DNA from: Dyadobacter beijingensis DSM 21582
GTDB taxonomy: Bacteria; Bacteroidota; Bacteroidia; Cytophagales; Spirosomataceae
Direction of reading: 5' to 3'
Assembly: GCF_000382205.1 (NCBI RefSeq)
Contig: NZ_KB907787.1
Coordinates: 969,176 to 1,033,175 of the forward strand
Length of the DNA stretch: 64,000 nucleotides
Made by a program: the position numbers and the translations under genes. This document shows positions 35,357 through 43,413 of this stretch, piece by piece. The notes beneath the pieces were generated by a model. That model searched no databases and was not told where the DNA came from. It worked only from the letters and a program-made list of their open reading frames with translations. How positions within the stretch are numbered: the stretch's first letter is position 1; each line of letters begins with the position of its first letter.

Positions 35357-35379
35357 CTGAAACTGATCTTTAAAAACGG

Positions 35380-35790
35380 CTATTCTTTCGCCTTCACTTC
35401 TTCCACCATTTTAACGGTGATCATCTTTTTCTCAGAAGAATTGCCCCAGGAGTTCATGATGTAGTTCATCACGTCGGCGATCTTCTCGTTCTCGAGGCCG
35501 GGCTCGGGCATCATATTGTCGTACGTGACGCCATTCACGGTAACCTTGCCGATGAGCCCGAATTTGATGGCCTGGATGGCGTTTTCCGGCGTTTTCATCA
35601 GGTAATCCGACTTTGCCAGCGGCGGGAATGTGGCCGGGATACCCTCACCTTCGCCCATGTGGCAGCTAATGCAGTTTTCGGAATAGATCATCTTACCGCG
35701 CTCGATGCTTTTCGCTAGCTCGTCGTCCTGCGCGCGCGGAATCGCGGCGCAGAAGATGGCGGCTGAGAGGAATGTGAGTAATCGTTTCAT
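35380..35790 (-). CDS. Exported mono-haem cytochrome c
   Basis: A 136-residue protein with a signal peptide (FCAAIPRAQ), so periplasmic or membrane-attached. The haem site is CISCH within RGKMIYSENCISCHMGEGEGIP, and YDNMMPEPGLENEKI offers the Met axial ligand. The class I cytochrome fold is supported by PPLAKSDYL and the C-terminal VMNYIMNSWGN helix. The extra lysine-rich tail (VKMVEEVKAKE) is unusual. The gene begins only 4 nt after the GH92 stop, so the two are in one operon, which is an odd pairing with no obvious explanation. It probably serves as an electron carrier for a periplasmic oxidoreductase, with the partner unknown. Confidence 0.9.
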   Translation of the reverse strand: MKRLLTFLSAAIFCAAIPRAQDDELAKSIERGKMIYSENCISCHMGEGEGIPATFPPLAKSDYLMKTPENAIQAIKFGLIGKVTVNGVTYDNMMPEPGLENEKIADVMNYIMNSWGNSSEKKMITVKMVEEVKAKE

Positions 35791-35794
35791 GGCA

Positions 35795-38071
35795 TTATTT
35801 CGTGAGCGAGAATGGTACGGCTTCCGGCTTTGTTCCCCAGCTTTTCGAAGGCTTGCCGGTCAGGTCAAACTGTACTGTTCCGCCTTTTTGAATGTCGGCG
35901 TGTTCGAGGTACGTCTTGTCGTAAGCCTTGCCGTTCAGCTTTGCACCCTGGATGTACAGGTTGGTATCGCTGCTGGCAGGTGCTTCGATGGTGAATTTCT
36001 TGCCGTCTTCCATCGTCAAAGTCGCTTTTTTGAATAATGGTGAGCCGATTACGTACTGCGTCGTGCCCGGCGTAACGGGGTAGAAGCCCAGCGAGGAGAA
36101 TACATACCAGGCCGAAGTCTGTCCATTGTCCTCGTCGCCGCAATAGCCGTCCGGCGTGGCCTGGTACAGCCTTTTCATCACCTGGCGGGTCCAGTATTGG
36201 GCCTTATCCGGCGCACCGGCGTAGTTGTACAGGTAAATCATGTGTTGGATCGGCTGGTTGCCGTGCGCGTAGTTGCCCATGTTCATGATCTGCATTTCGC
36301 GGATTTCGTGGATCGGGAAGCCGTAGTAGCTGTCGTCGAATACCGGCGGTAATGTGAACACGGTGTCGAGTTTTTGCACGAATTTCTCACGTCCGCCCAC
36401 GAGGTTGATAAGCCCTTTCACATCCTGGAACACCGACCAGGTGTAGTGAATGCTGTTCCCTTCTGTAAATGCATCGCCCCATTTGAAAGGGTTGAATGGC
36501 TTCTGGAATTGACCGTCCTTGTTCTTGCCGCGCATCCATTTGGTTTCCGGGTCGAACAGGTTTTTGTAGTTCTGGCTTCTTTTTAAATACAAATCCACTT
36601 CCGATTGCGGCCTTTTCAGCTCCTTTGCCAGTTGGCCGATACAGAAGTCGGCGTAGGCGTATTCCAGCGTGCGGGCCGCATTTTCATTGATTTTTACATC
36701 ATAGGGAACATAGCCCAGCTCATTGTAATACTCGTGACCGAAACGGCCTACCGAGCTTACCGGGCCCGCATTCTGGGTATTTTTCAAAACGGCTTCATAC
36801 AGTTTGTTGATATCGTAGCCGCGGATGCCTTTGATGTACGAATCGGCGATCAACGACGCGGAGTTGGAGCCGATCATACAATCGCGGTGGCCCGGACTGG
36901 CCCATTCGGGGAGGAAGCCGCTTTCGTCGTATGCGTTGGCGAGGCCTTCCATAATGTGCGCATTCAAGGTCGGGTACATGAGCGTAAAGAAGGGGAACAC
37001 GGCGCGGAAGGTATCCCAGAAGCCGTTGTCCGTAAACATATATCCCGGCCGCACTTCGCCATTGTAAGGGCTGTAATGTACCACTTTGTTGGCTTTGTCC
37101 ATTTCATAAAACTTGCGTGGGAACAGCAGCACGCGGTAAAGGCAGGAGTAGAATGTGCGGATCTGGTCGATATCGTCGCCTTCCACTTTAATGCGCGACA
37201 GCTCGGTATTCCAGGCCTGCTCGCCCTTTGCCTTGGTGGCGTCGAAAGAGTCGTTGCCCAGCTCGCGTTGGAGGTTCAGCTCCGCTTGCTCGGGGCTGAT
37301 AAAGGAGGAGGCTACCTTGATGCCCACCTGTTCGCCTCTTTTGGTTTTAAAGCCCACCACTGCGCCTACGTGCGCAGCGCTGAGTTCCAGCGTGTCTTTT
37401 GCCAGCGTTTTGCCGTGGAATGCAGACGAGAATGTAAATGCTTTGTCAAAAACCAGTACAAAATAGTTCTTGAAGTTGGCCGGTACGCCGCCGCTGTTTT
37501 TGGTAGTATAACCAATGATCTTGCGCTCTTTCGGCAGGACTTTTACATAAGAACCCCTGTCGAATGCGTCGAGCAGTACATAGGAAGTATCGGCTTGTGG
37601 GAAGGTAATGCGAAACTGCGCGGCGCGCTCGGTCGGCGTGATTTCGGTAGTTACGTCGTAATCGGCCAGGTATACCTTATAATAATGCGGCTTTGCGGTT
37701 TCGGCTTTGTGGGAGAACCAGCTGGCGCGTGCTTCCTCGTCAATTTTCAGTTTGCCGGTAATGGGCATGATCGCGAACTGGCCGTAATCGTTGATCCAGG
37801 GGCTCGGCTGGTGGGTTTGCTTGAAGCCGCGGATTTTTTCGGCATCGTACATATAAGCCCATCCGTCGCCCATTTTGCCGGTTTGCGGCATCCAGAAATT
37901 CATTCCCCAGGGCAGGGCGATGGCCGGGTAGGTATTACCGGCCGACAGGCTGAATTTCGATTGCGTACCCATCAGCGTGTTTACATAATCGACGGGATTA
38001 CCGTTGCCTTGCCCGTAGGATAATTGTGCGGCAAAAACAAGGGTAAAAAAGCAGGAAAGGATTTTTTTCAT
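35795..38071 (-). CDS. GH92-family alpha-mannosidase
   Basis: Exported glycoside hydrolase of 758 residues, in a calcium-dependent family that cleaves alpha-1,2 and other alpha-mannosides. The signal peptide (AAQLSYGQ) precedes the family opening, DYVNTLMGTQSKFSLSAGNTYPAIALPWGMNFWMPQTG, split here by my reading into recognisable blocks. Later blocks are GFWDTFRAVFPFFTLMYP, GDEDNGQTSAWYVFSSLGFYPVTPG and the beta-sandwich end. I start at MKKILSCFF (38071) because the frame extended to 38194 buries this signal. It heads an operon with cytochrome c. Substrate type (yeast mannan, N-glycan or other) cannot be read; no SusCD pair is adjacent. Confidence 0.93.
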   Translation of the reverse strand: MKKILSCFFTLVFAAQLSYGQGNGNPVDYVNTLMGTQSKFSLSAGNTYPAIALPWGMNFWMPQTGKMGDGWAYMYDAEKIRGFKQTHQPSPWINDYGQFAIMPITGKLKIDEEARASWFSHKAETAKPHYYKVYLADYDVTTEITPTERAAQFRITFPQADTSYVLLDAFDRGSYVKVLPKERKIIGYTTKNSGGVPANFKNYFVLVFDKAFTFSSAFHGKTLAKDTLELSAAHVGAVVGFKTKRGEQVGIKVASSFISPEQAELNLQRELGNDSFDATKAKGEQAWNTELSRIKVEGDDIDQIRTFYSCLYRVLLFPRKFYEMDKANKVVHYSPYNGEVRPGYMFTDNGFWDTFRAVFPFFTLMYPTLNAHIMEGLANAYDESGFLPEWASPGHRDCMIGSNSASLIADSYIKGIRGYDINKLYEAVLKNTQNAGPVSSVGRFGHEYYNELGYVPYDVKINENAARTLEYAYADFCIGQLAKELKRPQSEVDLYLKRSQNYKNLFDPETKWMRGKNKDGQFQKPFNPFKWGDAFTEGNSIHYTWSVFQDVKGLINLVGGREKFVQKLDTVFTLPPVFDDSYYGFPIHEIREMQIMNMGNYAHGNQPIQHMIYLYNYAGAPDKAQYWTRQVMKRLYQATPDGYCGDEDNGQTSAWYVFSSLGFYPVTPGTTQYVIGSPLFKKATLTMEDGKKFTIEAPASSDTNLYIQGAKLNGKAYDKTYLEHADIQKGGTVQFDLTGKPSKSWGTKPEAVPFSLTK

Positions 38072-38121
38072 CTTGGGGACAATTCTTTTATATATTGAAT
38101 CTGGGAAATGAAATGCAGGGA

Positions 38122-38149
38122 CAAAAGTAATCGAAGGCCAGAGAACAAA
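38122..38149 (-). promoter_or_regulatory. Candidate promoter for the GH92/cytochrome operon
   Basis: Read on the minus strand, TTTG (38149-38146), 16 nt, then TACTTTTG (38129-38122), an exact TAnnTTTG. The spacing is a little short. Transcription would start near 38115, about 44 nt before the start codon at 38071. Confidence 0.45.
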
Positions 38150-38249
38150 AAGGAATAGCCCCAAAGATTTCCCAACGGTACGATTCCCTGCCATTTTGTA
38201 CCGGCATAATTCTTTTTGAGGTTAAGTTCCGAATCTATATCAATCCACT

Positions 38250-39641
38250 ATGACAGAACACCTGAACCGCCTAACACCCCGTCAGATCGTTTTCGAGCTC
38301 GATCAATATATCATCGGACAAAATGACGCAAAGCGCAACGTAGCGATCGCTTTGAGAAACCGGTGGAGGCGAATGAATAGTCCCGAGGACATTCAACGGG
38401 AAATTATCCCGAACAATATATTAATGATCGGCGCTACGGGTGTCGGCAAAACCGAGATCGCCCGCCGGCTGGCCAAAATTGCCGACGCGCCGTTCGTGAA
38501 AGTGGAAGCTTCCAAATTTACCGAAGTAGGTTATGTGGGCCGTGACGTCGAAAGCATGGTACGCGACCTCGTGGAACAGGCCGTGGCGATGGTACGGACG
38601 CAGAAAAAGGAGGAAGTGAAAATCAAAGCCGAACAGGCCGTGGAGGACATTATCCTCGACGCGTTGATCCCTCCCGTGCATGGTTCGGGACCGTCGAAGC
38701 CACTTACCGATAATGGTTCCGAGGAAATGCCCCACAGCGATGCCGAGCTGAACCAGCGTACCCGCGAGCGCTTCCGCGAGAAAATCCGCAACGGCGAGCT
38801 CGACGGTCGTAAAATCGAAATCGAAGTACAGCAAAACCAGATGCCGAATGTAGGCATGATCGGCGGGGCGGTCGACGACGTTTCCATGATGAATATCCAG
38901 GAAATGATCGGTAATATGATGCCCCGGCGCGGAAAAAAACGCAAGGTTACCGTTGAGGAAGCACGCAAGCTGCTGCTCGACGAGGAGGCGTCCAAGCTCA
39001 TCGATATGGACGAGGTGAAGCTCGAAGCCATTAAAAAAGCGGAAAACCTCGGCATTATATTCATCGACGAAATCGACAAGGTGGCATCGAGCCGGTCGAG
39101 CAGCAGCGGCCCCGATGTAAGCCGCGAAGGCGTGCAGCGCGATTTGCTGCCAATCGTGGAGGGAAGCTCCGTGAATACCAAGCACGGCGTGATCCAGACC
39201 GACCATATTCTCTTCATCGCGGCCGGTGCATTTCACGTGTCGAAGCCGTCGGATCTCATTCCCGAGCTCCAGGGTCGTTTCCCGATCCGGGTAGAGCTGA
39301 ACAGCCTCACAGAAGGTGATTTTTACCAGATCCTGAAAGCCCCTAAAAACGCATTGACCAAGCAATACAGCGCCATGATGGCGTCCGAAGGTGTAGAGCT
39401 GGAATTTGAAGACGGTGCATTGCGCGAGATCGCCCGCATTGCATTCGAAGTAAACAGCGAAGTGGAAAACATCGGTGCCCGCCGCCTGCAAACCGTGATG
39501 AGCTCCCTGCTCAACGACTTCATGTTCGATATCCCCGACGTGATCGGCGACGGTTCCCAACTAGCCGTCACCGCCGAAATGGTGCAGGAAAAACTGTCGG
39601 CGCTCGTGAAAAACAGAGATTTGAGCCAGTATATTTTGTAA
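38250..39641 (+). CDS. hslU: ATP-dependent protease ATPase subunit HslU
   Basis: AAA+ unfoldase of 463 residues that feeds substrates to the HslV peptidase in the cytoplasm. Walker A GATGVGKTE is at 61-69, the pore loop GYVG at 94-97 (EASKFTEVGYVGRDVESM), the I-domain follows at about 110-240, and Walker B IIFIDEIDK lies near 268. The C-terminus ends DLSQYIL, the HslV-docking tail, so a functional HslV partner should exist. That hslV gene is not in this window, unlike the usual hslVU arrangement. It is divergent from the GH92 gene and ends 10 nt before a purine-rich hairpin. Confidence 0.96.
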   Translation: MTEHLNRLTPRQIVFELDQYIIGQNDAKRNVAIALRNRWRRMNSPEDIQREIIPNNILMIGATGVGKTEIARRLAKIADAPFVKVEASKFTEVGYVGRDVESMVRDLVEQAVAMVRTQKKEEVKIKAEQAVEDIILDALIPPVHGSGPSKPLTDNGSEEMPHSDAELNQRTRERFREKIRNGELDGRKIEIEVQQNQMPNVGMIGGAVDDVSMMNIQEMIGNMMPRRGKKRKVTVEEARKLLLDEEASKLIDMDEVKLEAIKKAENLGIIFIDEIDKVASSRSSSSGPDVSREGVQRDLLPIVEGSSVNTKHGVIQTDHILFIAAGAFHVSKPSDLIPELQGRFPIRVELNSLTEGDFYQILKAPKNALTKQYSAMMASEGVELEFEDGALREIARIAFEVNSEVENIGARRLQTVMSSLLNDFMFDIPDVIGDGSQLAVTAEMVQEKLSALVKNRDLSQYIL

Positions 39642-39650
39642 AGGGAGGAA

Positions 39651-39685
39651 GGAGGAAAGGGAGGAAAGTTTCTTCCCTTTCCTCC
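39651..39685. terminator. Hairpin between hslU and the esterase gene (probable terminator)
   Basis: GGAGGAAAGGGA (39651-39662) pairs with TCCCTTTCCTCC (39674-39685), and GAAA/TTTC extend the pairing inside the loop. The arms are all-purine and all-pyrimidine. There is no T-run, so termination is plausible but not certain. Confidence 0.45.
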
Positions 39686-39686
39686 T

Positions 39687-40778
39687 CTATTCAAAAAACA
39701 GCCATTCAAAAGCCTTCGGGAACTCCTTGCTCCATTGCTTTTCGTCGTGCTCGCCTTTGGCGTCGACGGCGGATTTGATCCTGACGCGGCTATATCCGAA
39801 GCTTTGCGTTTCGAGCGTATCTTTGAGCTTGTTCACGTTCGGGATCATGTGTGTGCCTTCCTTCCCGCCCGCGTACAGGTAAATGCGCGTTTCGAACGGC
39901 TCGAAGAAGTGGATCGCGTCGAAATAGACTTTTTCTGAAATCCATAGCGCCGGCGAGAATACCATGAATTTGCCGAATGTCTGCGGGAACATCAGCGCGG
40001 CGTACATGCTTAGCAAACCACCGACCGAACTGCCCCCGATACCGGTATTAAGGCGGTCGGGTTTGGTGCGGTATTTCTGATCGATATGCGTTTTGAGCGG
40101 TCCGGCGATGAATTGAAGGAATTTGGCGCCGTGGCCTTTGCCCAGCTTCGTGTTGTCATAAGGCGAAAGCTCCTGCACGCGGTCTTCCTCGCCGTGGTCT
40201 ACGGCGACGACGATCACGCCTGCCTTGTGCGCCTTCGCAAGTTCCGCAAGGCTTTTGTCGATCTCCCAGTTACCATATTCCGAGCCTTCGCCGAAGAGGT
40301 TTTGGCCGTCGGTCATGTATAATACCGGGTATCGCTGGTCGGGATTTTCGTAGTAATCCTGCGGCAGCAGCACGCGCACACGACGGGTACGGCTGAACTG
40401 CGCTATCTCAAAAGCTTCTGCAACGGTTTCGACGATGGGGGAAAGGTCCGCCTTGGTCGAAATGTCGGTTTGCCAACGGATCACATGGTCTTTCACCAAA
40501 GTCTCGCCTGCCTTGATCAGGCGGTTGCCATAAGGTCGGCCGGCGAGGTCGAGTTCCACCTGGTTCCAGCCGCCGCGGGTATATTTGTATTCGATGGGAT
40601 CGGGCAATTCCAGGTCTTCGGGGAACTGGTACCGGTAATTGCCCGGACTTACCATTGTCATCCGATATGCTTCCAGGTCGGGCAGCCACTTGCAGAAATT
40701 GCCAGTGATGAAAACCGGTCGGCTATCGTGGGTTGTGGTACTTAGTTCAATGGTAAGGGTGTCAACTTCTACTTGCAT
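39687..40778 (-). CDS. Esterase-family protein with N-terminal starch-binding-like domain
   Basis: A 363-residue alpha/beta hydrolase of the esterase D/enterochelin esterase type. Residues 1-105 look like a CBM48/E-set beta sandwich (RPVFITGNFCKWLPDLEAYRM, YKYTRGGWNQVELDLAG). The hydrolase domain follows from RTRRVRVLLPQDYYENPDQRYPVLYMTDGQN. The nucleophile is in GGSSVGGLLSMYAAL and the catalytic His is probably in AKGEHDEKQW. There is no signal peptide, so it is cytoplasmic, and a role on a sugar ester or a thioester is more likely than on an external polymer. Convergent with hslU. Confidence 0.82.
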   Translation of the reverse strand: MQVEVDTLTIELSTTTHDSRPVFITGNFCKWLPDLEAYRMTMVSPGNYRYQFPEDLELPDPIEYKYTRGGWNQVELDLAGRPYGNRLIKAGETLVKDHVIRWQTDISTKADLSPIVETVAEAFEIAQFSRTRRVRVLLPQDYYENPDQRYPVLYMTDGQNLFGEGSEYGNWEIDKSLAELAKAHKAGVIVVAVDHGEEDRVQELSPYDNTKLGKGHGAKFLQFIAGPLKTHIDQKYRTKPDRLNTGIGGSSVGGLLSMYAALMFPQTFGKFMVFSPALWISEKVYFDAIHFFEPFETRIYLYAGGKEGTHMIPNVNKLKDTLETQSFGYSRVRIKSAVDAKGEHDEKQWSKEFPKAFEWLFFE

Positions 40779-40836
40779 TCTACTCTTGTACTTTCATTGA
40801 GTCACTATGGGTTACGGCCACAAAAGTACTTATTTA

Positions 40837-41331
40837 TCAGCTTTTTTTGACATAATTTATGAATTCGAATCGAAAAATATGACGTTCGTCAGCCTCGTGG
40901 GTGACGCGTTCCGTCTCTTCCCACGCACCTGGTTGGTCGATCTCGAAGAAGGTATCGCCCTCGATGTCCGTATGCACTTTGGTCAGGTAAATGTCGGTAG
41001 CGATAGCCTGTGCCTGCCGGTAGATCTCGCCGCCGCCCACAATGCAAACTTCTTCCGGGTCAATTGCTTCCGCCTTTTCGAGCGCCTCTTCCAGTGAATG
41101 CACGACCACGACACCTTCAAACGCAAAATCCGCATTCCGTGTAATCACGATCGACGTACGCCCGGGCAAGGGTTTGCCGATCGATTCGAACGTTTTGCGT
41201 CCCATGATCATCGGGTGGCCGAGTGTCAGTTGTTTAAAGCGTTTCAGGTCGTCCGGTAGCCGCCACAGAAGCTGATTGTCCTTGCCGATCGCGCCATTGC
41301 CGGCGGCGGCTACGATGATTGATATTTTCAT
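40837..41331 (-). CDS. folA: Dihydrofolate reductase
   Basis: NADPH-dependent reduction of dihydrofolate to tetrahydrofolate; 164 residues. Family motifs: ISIIVAAAGNGAIGKDNQLLWRLPDDLKRFKQLT, shown in two parts as the Met20-like loop and the Asp-containing helix; HPMIMGRKTFESIGKPLPGRTSIVIT with the NADPH phosphate loop; and EEVCIVGGGEIYRQA with the double-Gly turn. The start at 41331 (MKISIIV) is preferred to the GTG nine nt upstream. It follows fmt with a 9-nt gap and is probably in one transcript with it, a sensible pairing because Fmt consumes formyl-tetrahydrofolate. Confidence 0.95.
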   Translation of the reverse strand: MKISIIVAAAGNGAIGKDNQLLWRLPDDLKRFKQLTLGHPMIMGRKTFESIGKPLPGRTSIVITRNADFAFEGVVVVHSLEEALEKAEAIDPEEVCIVGGGEIYRQAQAIATDIYLTKVHTDIEGDTFFEIDQPGAWEETERVTHEADERHIFRFEFINYVKKS

Positions 41332-41340
41332 TGCTCTCAC

Positions 41341-42261
41341 TTACAATTTATACCCTCTCAAAAAATCCCCGATCGCCATCCGCTTTTTCCCTTCAATCTG
41401 CAATTCCTCCACCGCCAGCCAGCCATCGCCCGCGCGGAAATGCAGGTAGGATTTGTTGTCCGTTGCATAGGCACCCGGCTCGGCATTGCCTTCAAAATCA
41501 ACCTGTTTTGTTTTGAAAACCTTACACGAAAGACCATTCAGCGTCGTCCACGCCGCGGGATAGGGTGATAAGCCGCGTACGAAATTGTGAATGTCTCCGG
41601 CCGGGCGGGCCCAGTCGATTTCGCAGGTTTCGCGGAAGATTTTCGGCGCGGCTTTGATATCTGCAGGCTCGGATTGGGGTTCTTGAGGATAGCTGCCCGC
41701 TTCAATGGCTTGCACGGTTTTCACGACAAGGCTCGCGCCTTTGCGCATCAGGCGCTCGTACAATGTGCCCGCATTGTCGTCGGGGAAAATGGGTTCGCGG
41801 TCCTGGAAGATGATCTTACCGGTGTCGATGTCTTTTTCAATGAAAAAGGTGGTGACGCCGGTTTCGGTTTCGCCGTTGATCACGGCCCAGTTGATAGGCG
41901 CCGCGCCGCGGTATTGGGGCAGCAGCGAGCTGTGAAGGTTGAAAGTCCCTTTCGAGGGCATACTCCACACAACCTCGGGCAGCATGCGAAATGCGACCAC
42001 CACCTGCAAGTCGGCGTTGTAGGATCTGAGCTGTTCCAGAAACTCCGGATTTTTTAATTTTTCGGGTTGTAAAACTGGGATACCACGCGATTCTGCGTAT
42101 ATTTTCACAGGTGATGCCGTCTGCTTCTGGCCCCGGCCCGCAGGCTTGTCGGGAACAGTTACGACGGCCACAACATTAGAATTGTTCTCGACCAGACTTT
42201 GTAAACTCGGGACCGCAAATTCGGGTGTCCCCATAAAAATAATTCTCAACGGATTTGACAT
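41341..42261 (-). CDS. fmt: Methionyl-tRNA formyltransferase
   Basis: Formylates initiator Met-tRNA using 10-formyl-tetrahydrofolate; 306 residues. Seen: RIIFMGTPEFAVPSLQSL at the N-terminus, the catalytic NLHSSLLPQYRGAAPINWAVINGE region with Asn and His, TTFFIEKDIDTGKII, and the C-terminal OB-like domain with LSPYPAAWTTLNG. The frame runs to 42303, but MSNPLRIIF at 42261 is the correct family start. The upstream region is shared with the greA leader; on this strand AATATTTG (42310-42303) is one base from a -7 element. The operon continues into folA. Confidence 0.95.
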   Translation of the reverse strand: MSNPLRIIFMGTPEFAVPSLQSLVENNSNVVAVVTVPDKPAGRGQKQTASPVKIYAESRGIPVLQPEKLKNPEFLEQLRSYNADLQVVVAFRMLPEVVWSMPSKGTFNLHSSLLPQYRGAAPINWAVINGETETGVTTFFIEKDIDTGKIIFQDREPIFPDDNAGTLYERLMRKGASLVVKTVQAIEAGSYPQEPQSEPADIKAAPKIFRETCEIDWARPAGDIHNFVRGLSPYPAAWTTLNGLSCKVFKTKQVDFEGNAEPGAYATDNKSYLHFRAGDGWLAVEELQIEGKKRMAIGDFLRGYKL

Positions 42262-42312
42262 AAGAAGATGTCGCTTTTGGATAAAAATGGTGTTACCATT
42301 CACAAATATTGT

Positions 42313-42320
42313 TATTTTTG
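42313..42320 (+). promoter_or_regulatory. Candidate -7 element for the greA leader transcript
   Basis: TATTTTTG matches TAnnTTTG and would start transcription near 42327, 13 nt before the leader ORF. No TTG is found at the right distance (the nearest resembling bases are GTTA near 42292), so the promoter is tentative. Confidence 0.25.
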
Positions 42321-42339
42321 TCGTTCCTTACAGCAAATT

Positions 42340-42387
42340 ATGGTGAACACAAAATCATATCGCAACCGAAAAGAAAAGGTTTTCTAG
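42340..42387 (+). CDS. Possible 15-residue leader peptide before greA
   Basis: An ATG followed by 14 sense codons and TAG gives MVNTKSYRNRKEKVF, with six Lys or Arg residues out of 15. The stop is 3 nt before a hairpin (42391-42419) that competes with a downstream terminator. This order (short ORF, alternative hairpin, terminator, gene) is that of transcription attenuators, but the ORF is short enough to arise by chance and has no clear ribosome site. Similar order in relatives would decide it. Confidence 0.35.
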   Translation: MVNTKSYRNRKEKVF

Positions 42388-42390
42388 CCT

Positions 42391-42446
42391 TCTACGAGAG
42401 TATCGTTAACTCCTGTAGAGCGGTCTTCGAGCCGTTCTTTTTTTTT
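42391..42446 (+). terminator. Terminator with competing upstream hairpin in the greA leader (possible attenuator)
   Basis: The terminator is AGAGCGG (42417-42423) with CCGTTCT (42432-42438; one G-U pair), an 8-nt loop and T9 from 42438. The competing hairpin is TCTACGAG (42391-42398) with CTC (42410-42412) and GTAGA (42415-42419), leaving a CT bulge. The two share bases 42417-42419, so they cannot both form fully. The terminator lies 46 nt before the greA start, with no other + strand gene upstream to end, so it acts either on greA expression or to make a short RNA of about 120 nt. Confidence 0.6.
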
Positions 42447-42492
42447 ATGCAGAATTTCAAAAATCAAAAGACTTAAAAACATTATTAAGGTC

Positions 42493-42978
42493 ATGGCTAA
42501 AATTTCATACTACACGGAAGAAGGACTAAACAAGCTGAGGAACGAGCTGAATGAGATGAAAACCAAAGGCCGCACGGAGATTGCACGACAAATTGCAGAA
42601 GCGCGGGATAAAGGTGATTTAAGTGAAAATGCAGAGTACGACGCGGCCAAGGACGCGCAGGGCATGCACGAAATGAAAATCGCCAAACTGGAAGAAATCC
42701 TGTCGAACGCGCGCGTGATCGACGAGTCGACAATGGACACTTCCCAGGTTTCCGTTCTTTCCAAAGTGAAGATCAAAAACCGTAAGAATGGAATGGAAGT
42801 GACCTACACGCTGGTATCCGAAGAAGAAGCGGACCTGAAAACCGGCAAAATCTCCGTAGGCTCGCCGATCGGCAAAGGTTTGCTGGGTAAGAAAGTGGGG
42901 GAAACGACAGAAATCAAGGTTCCGGCCGGGATGATGGAGTTCGAAGTACTGGATATCAGCCGTTTCAACGGAGAATAA
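42493..42978 (+). CDS. greA: Transcription elongation factor GreA
   Basis: Binds in the RNA polymerase secondary channel and stimulates cleavage of backtracked RNA. The 161 residues begin with the coiled coil, whose tip carries the catalytic acids in GDLSENAEYDAAKDAQG (residues about 38-54). The C-terminal FKBP-like domain is seen as GKISVGSPIGKGLLGKKVGETTEIKVPAG. Length is normal for the family. The upstream leader carries an apparent attenuator (42340-42446), and a strong terminator follows at 42997. It is divergent from fmt. Confidence 0.96.
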   Translation: MAKISYYTEEGLNKLRNELNEMKTKGRTEIARQIAEARDKGDLSENAEYDAAKDAQGMHEMKIAKLEEILSNARVIDESTMDTSQVSVLSKVKIKNRKNGMEVTYTLVSEEEADLKTGKISVGSPIGKGLLGKKVGETTEIKVPAGMMEFEVLDISRFNGE

Positions 42979-42996
42979 CAAGTGATAGATTCACAG

Positions 42997-43039
42997 GTTG
43001 GGTTGCGGGGCAAAGTGTGCTCCGCAACCCAACTTTTTT
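42997..43039 (+). terminator. Rho-independent terminator after greA
   Basis: A 12-bp stem, GTTGGGTTGCGG (42997-43008) with CCGCAACCCAAC (43022-43033), a 13-nt loop and T6 at 43034-43039. Confidence 0.92.
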
Positions 43040-43054
43040 AACACCACACATACT

Positions 43055-43378
43055 ATGAAAATCAAAGGCATCCTGCTCACCGTCCCGTCGCTGCGCGTGG
43101 ATGGTATTGCCCTCTTTCCGTTCATTCTGGCCAAGCGAAAAGGGCCCTCGCCGGTGTTCCTCAATCACGAGCGTATTCATTTGAAGCAACAGCTTGAAAT
43201 GGGCCTGATTATCTTTTATGTATGGTATCTGACCGAATATTTAATCCGGTACCTGCAATACAGGAACCATTATTTAGCATATCTTCATATTTCGTTTGAA
43301 AGGGAGGCCTATACCCACGAAAGCGACCTGGATTACCTCCGTAAACGGCGTTTTTGTGCGTGGTGGAAGTACCTTTGA
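43055..43378 (+). CDS. Small protein with HERIH motif and one hydrophobic helix
   Basis: A 107-residue protein of unknown function. The segment FLNHERIHLKQQLE (about residues 36-49) contains HERIH, an HExxH zinc-peptidase-like motif, immediately before a hydrophobic stretch (MGLIIFYVWYLTEYLIRYL) that looks like a membrane or amphipathic helix. FEREAYTHESDLDYLRKR follows about 35 residues later and supplies a Glu and a His; in gluzincins a downstream Glu would be the third zinc ligand. The rest is basic. The size is very small for an active peptidase, so a minimal domain or a zinc-binding structural protein are both possible. It is placed 15 nt after the greA terminator and 35 nt before the M42 peptidase. 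Confidence 0.7.
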   Translation: MKIKGILLTVPSLRVDGIALFPFILAKRKGPSPVFLNHERIHLKQQLEMGLIIFYVWYLTEYLIRYLQYRNHYLAYLHISFEREAYTHESDLDYLRKRRFCAWWKYL

Positions 43379-43413
43379 CGACGCATTTTTTAGTGGTTAT
43401 TTAAATTAAAAGT

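Noticed and set aside
38421..39560. 379-codon minus-strand frame opposite hslU
   Set aside because: hslU is unmistakable on the + strand; the opposite frame shows no motif and follows the codon pattern of the sense gene.
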